A DNA stretch of 7,758 nt from Mariprofundaceae bacterium. GTDB taxonomy: Bacteria; Pseudomonadota; Zetaproteobacteria; Mariprofundales; Mariprofundaceae. The DNA is taken from NCBI GenBank assembly GCA_030950975.1, contig JAUZQL010000342.1, positions 1-7,758 of the forward strand, in the 5' to 3' direction. The notes beneath the pieces were generated by a model, which had not been told where the DNA came from, ran no database searches, and saw only the letters and a program-made list of their open reading frames with translations. Both the position numbers and the translations under genes were made by a program. Positions 5,853-7,758 of the stretch are shown in pieces. The stretch's first letter is position 1, and each line of letters opens with the position of its first letter.

Positions 5853-5871
5853 TCACATCGCCATGATGTGA
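5853..5871 (+). other. Hairpin between the small His/Cys-rich gene and the tolC-like gene
   Basis: TCACATC (5853-5859), a 5-nt loop GCCAT, and GATGTGA (5865-5871) form a perfect 7-bp stem about 20 nt after the upstream stop. It is followed by the GT-rich TGTTGTTGTG rather than a T run, so it is not a classic terminator. It could stabilise or process the transcript or partly attenuate it. Whether it has any role is unknown. Confidence 0.4.
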
Positions 5872-5929
5872 TGTGTTGTTGTGCGCTTTTCAGCCTCAAC
5901 CTCACAAAGAATATTGCAGGAGGTTCTGG

Positions 5930-7198
5930 ATGTTGTATCCAAAACATATATGCCTTATCGGCATGCTTTTAGGGACTTTTCCCCAAATAACATTTGCTCA
6001 GAATACATTAACACTTCAACAGGCGGTCAAACAAGCTGTTTCAGCATCGCCCTACTTAGCCGCTCAAGTCAAACAGACGGATGCCTTGCATGAAGTCGCA
6101 CCACAAGTATCAAGTTTGCCTGATCCTAGATTATCAGTGAATGCATTGAATTTACCGATCAACAGTTTTTCTAGCACCCAAGAAAATATGACACAGTGGC
6201 AAGTTGGTATCAGTCAAGCCATTCCCTCATGGGGTAAATTATCATTAAAGGCAGATATTGCTGATCAATTGGCAGATATTGCCAAATTCAATACCGATGA
6301 AGTACGCCTCAAATTGATTGAACGTGTAAAACACCGCTGGTGGAATCTAGCCTATTTGGATCATGCTTTAGCCACCGTGACAAAAAACCAAGATTTATTG
6401 CGTCAATTGATTCGCATTGCAGAAACCAAATACAAAGTGGGCGAAGGTCTGCAACAAGATGTGCTCTTGGCACAATTGGAACTCTCCAAATTATTGGATG
6501 TTCAGATTCAACTAACATCATCACGCAGACAAGAAGAAGCCCTTTTAAACCGCTTGCTGCATCAAACTACCCATCAAAGCATTCAACTACCCCAAGATGT
6601 GTCAGAAACATTAGCTGATATAGGTTCAGAATCTGATTTATTTCAACAAGCCCTACACACTCGACCTCTTTTGGCGCGTGAAACATCACGCATTGCCAGC
6701 ATGGAAAATCGTGTTTTATTGGCGGAAGAAGATAATAAACCTGATTTTATGCTGGGCGCAGCCTATGGCTTACGCAGCGGTGTCAATCCTGCTAATGGAC
6801 AAAATCGTGCTGATTTATTGAGTCTTCGCATCAGTATGACATTGCCTTGGTTTACCCAAGACAAACAAGATCACCAAATCGATCAACGTAAAGCAGAATT
6901 GGCACAAGCTGAATTTTCTTATGATGATATGAAAGATATGGTGCTTGCAGATGTTTCCAAATCTTTCACGGCTTATGTTCAAGCCAAACAACAAACGAGT
7001 TTATATAAAACAGGGATTATTCCACAAGCCAATCAAACCGTGTCTTCCATGCTGGCTGCTTATCAAGTCAACAAAGTCGATTTTCTCAATCTGGTTCGCG
7101 CTCAAATCACACTTTACAATTATGAAACCCAATATTGGAAAGTATTGGCAGAAGCCCATCAAAGCCAAGCAAGCTTGGATGCGGCAATTGGGCGTTGA
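5930..7198 (+). CDS. TolC/CusC-family outer-membrane efflux channel protein
   Basis: Outer-membrane channel of a tripartite RND efflux system, forming a trimeric barrel with a periplasmic helical tunnel. It has 422 residues. A signal peptide (about 1-23) ends in ITFA before QNTL, with no lipobox Cys, so unlike E. coli CusC it is probably not a lipoprotein. Two OEP repeats follow (about 25-205 and 225-420). These include SSLPDPRLSV near residue 61, typical of heavy-metal-type members of this family, and KYKVGEGLQQDVLLAQLELSK and AYQVNKVDFLNLVRAQITLY in the long helices of the two halves. I chose the ATG at 5930 because AGGAGG lies about 6 nt upstream; the frame extends back to a GTG at 5873, which would put non-signal residues in front. 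Neighbours (His/Cys-rich protein, CusB-type adaptor) point to copper or silver export. Confidence 0.92.
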   Translation: MLYPKHICLIGMLLGTFPQITFAQNTLTLQQAVKQAVSASPYLAAQVKQTDALHEVAPQVSSLPDPRLSVNALNLPINSFSSTQENMTQWQVGISQAIPSWGKLSLKADIADQLADIAKFNTDEVRLKLIERVKHRWWNLAYLDHALATVTKNQDLLRQLIRIAETKYKVGEGLQQDVLLAQLELSKLLDVQIQLTSSRRQEEALLNRLLHQTTHQSIQLPQDVSETLADIGSESDLFQQALHTRPLLARETSRIASMENRVLLAEEDNKPDFMLGAAYGLRSGVNPANGQNRADLLSLRISMTLPWFTQDKQDHQIDQRKAELAQAEFSYDDMKDMVLADVSKSFTAYVQAKQQTSLYKTGIIPQANQTVSSMLAAYQVNKVDFLNLVRAQITLYNYETQYWKVLAEAHQSQASLDAAIGR

Positions 7199-7252
7199 CT
7201 GCCATGAATTCACAACAAACAACATATCTCTTCAATACAGGTGGTCAATCCA

Positions 7253-7758
7253 ATGAATAAAACAACCATGATAATAGCTGCTTTCATGCTAATGATAGGT
7301 TTGGGTGGTGGCTACTGGTTTGCCCCTCACACTTCTAAGCATGAAGAAGCCACAACTAAAAAAGATGCACCTAAAGTTCTTTTTTATCGCAATCCGATGA
7401 ACCCAAATATTACCTCACCCGTCTTTACAAAAGATAGTATGGGCATGGATTATATCCCTGTTTATGCGGATGATGGTCATGATACATCCGCACCTGTAGG
7501 CACTGTAAAAATCAATCCAACCATGGTTCAAAACATCGGTGTTCGTACCGTTAAGGCCAAGTTGCAAACTTTATCCCGAAGCATTCGCACAGTTGGTCGT
7601 GTGACTTATAATGAAGAACGTGTGGCACGTTTACATCCCAAATATAATGCCTGGGTTGAAAAAATTATGGTGGATAAAACAGGCGAGCATGTTCACAAAG
7701 GTACACGTCTCATTTCCATTTATTCGCCACAATTGGTCGCAACCCAAGAAGAATATTT
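7253..7758 (+). CDS. cusB: CusB-type RND periplasmic adaptor (partial, C-terminus beyond right edge)
   Basis: Membrane-fusion protein that links an RND pump to the outer-membrane channel and receives metal in the periplasm. The 168 visible residues begin with a membrane anchor or signal (about 5-23). The N-terminal heavy-metal-binding motif follows: YRNPMNP at 45-51 and SPVFTKDSMGMDYIPVYAD at 55-73. Met49, Met63 and Met65 correspond to the three Cu(I)/Ag(I)-binding methionines of E. coli CusB. From about residue 84 the barrel and lipoyl parts begin (VKINPTMVQNIGVRTV, TVGRVTYNEERVARLHPKYNAWVEKI), with SIYSPQLVATQEEY at the cut. About 200-300 residues should follow. The ATG has AGGTGG 8 nt upstream. 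It lies 54 nt after the tolC-like gene in the same operon. Metal class is well supported; copper versus silver cannot be told. Confidence 0.93.
   Translation, partial: MNKTTMIIAAFMLMIGLGGGYWFAPHTSKHEEATTKKDAPKVLFYRNPMNPNITSPVFTKDSMGMDYIPVYADDGHDTSAPVGTVKINPTMVQNIGVRTVKAKLQTLSRSIRTVGRVTYNEERVARLHPKYNAWVEKIMVDKTGEHVHKGTRLISIYSPQLVATQEEY

Noticed and set aside
5756..5947. Minus-strand ORF over the end of the small gene and the tolC leader
   Set aside because: Antisense to coding sequence, no homology that I recognise and no plausible promoter or ribosome binding site.
6309..6618. Out-of-frame ORFs on both strands within the tolC-like gene
   Set aside because: They lie inside a well-conserved OEP-family gene and have compositions typical of shadow frames.
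7204..7260. 18-codon ORF between the tolC-like gene and cusB, overlapping the cusB start
   Set aside because: No Shine-Dalgarno sequence, no recognisable leader-peptide feature; its length is expected by chance in a 54-nt gap plus overlap.

Overview
The window holds the divergent starts of two unrelated operons from a Gram-negative bacterium. The flagellar type III export and switch genes, the outer-membrane TolC-type channel and the RND periplasmic adaptor all require a double membrane. The DNA is AT-rich, and I see no codon or base-composition break between the two halves. Proteobacteria are likely: there is a -24/-12 (sigma-54) promoter in front of the flagellar genes and a PomA-like stator protein. 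A marine or brackish lifestyle is a reasonable guess from the sodium-type stator residues. The exact taxon cannot be fixed from this window.

Left part (1-5040, minus strand, transcribed leftwards): a tightly packed motility operon, motA(pomA-like) - motB paralogue 1 - motB paralogue 2 - fliL - fliM - fliN - fliO - fliP, with fliP running off the left edge. Most gaps are 1-23 nt, and fliL and fliM overlap by 4 nt. The genes supply the stator (MotA plus two different MotB-like proteins), the stator-associated FliL, the switch/C-ring proteins FliM and FliN, and the export-gate proteins FliO and FliP. The two MotB paralogues differ at the ion-binding residue of their single membrane helix: Asp24 in the one next to fliL, Glu24 in the one next to motA.

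Middle (5041-5409): a gene-free divergent intergenic region. It contains a good sigma-54 promoter reading into motA, a pair of inverted REP-like palindromes whose stems differ by compensatory changes, and a perfect 12-bp inverted repeat enclosing the REP pair.

Right part (5410-7758, plus strand): the start of a Cus-like heavy-metal (copper/silver type) efflux operon. It begins with a small His/Cys-rich membrane protein that I cannot assign to a family. A TolC/CusC-type outer-membrane channel follows, then a CusB-type adaptor that is cut by the right edge and carries the N-terminal methionine metal-binding motif. The inner-membrane RND pump (CusA type) would be expected just beyond the window.
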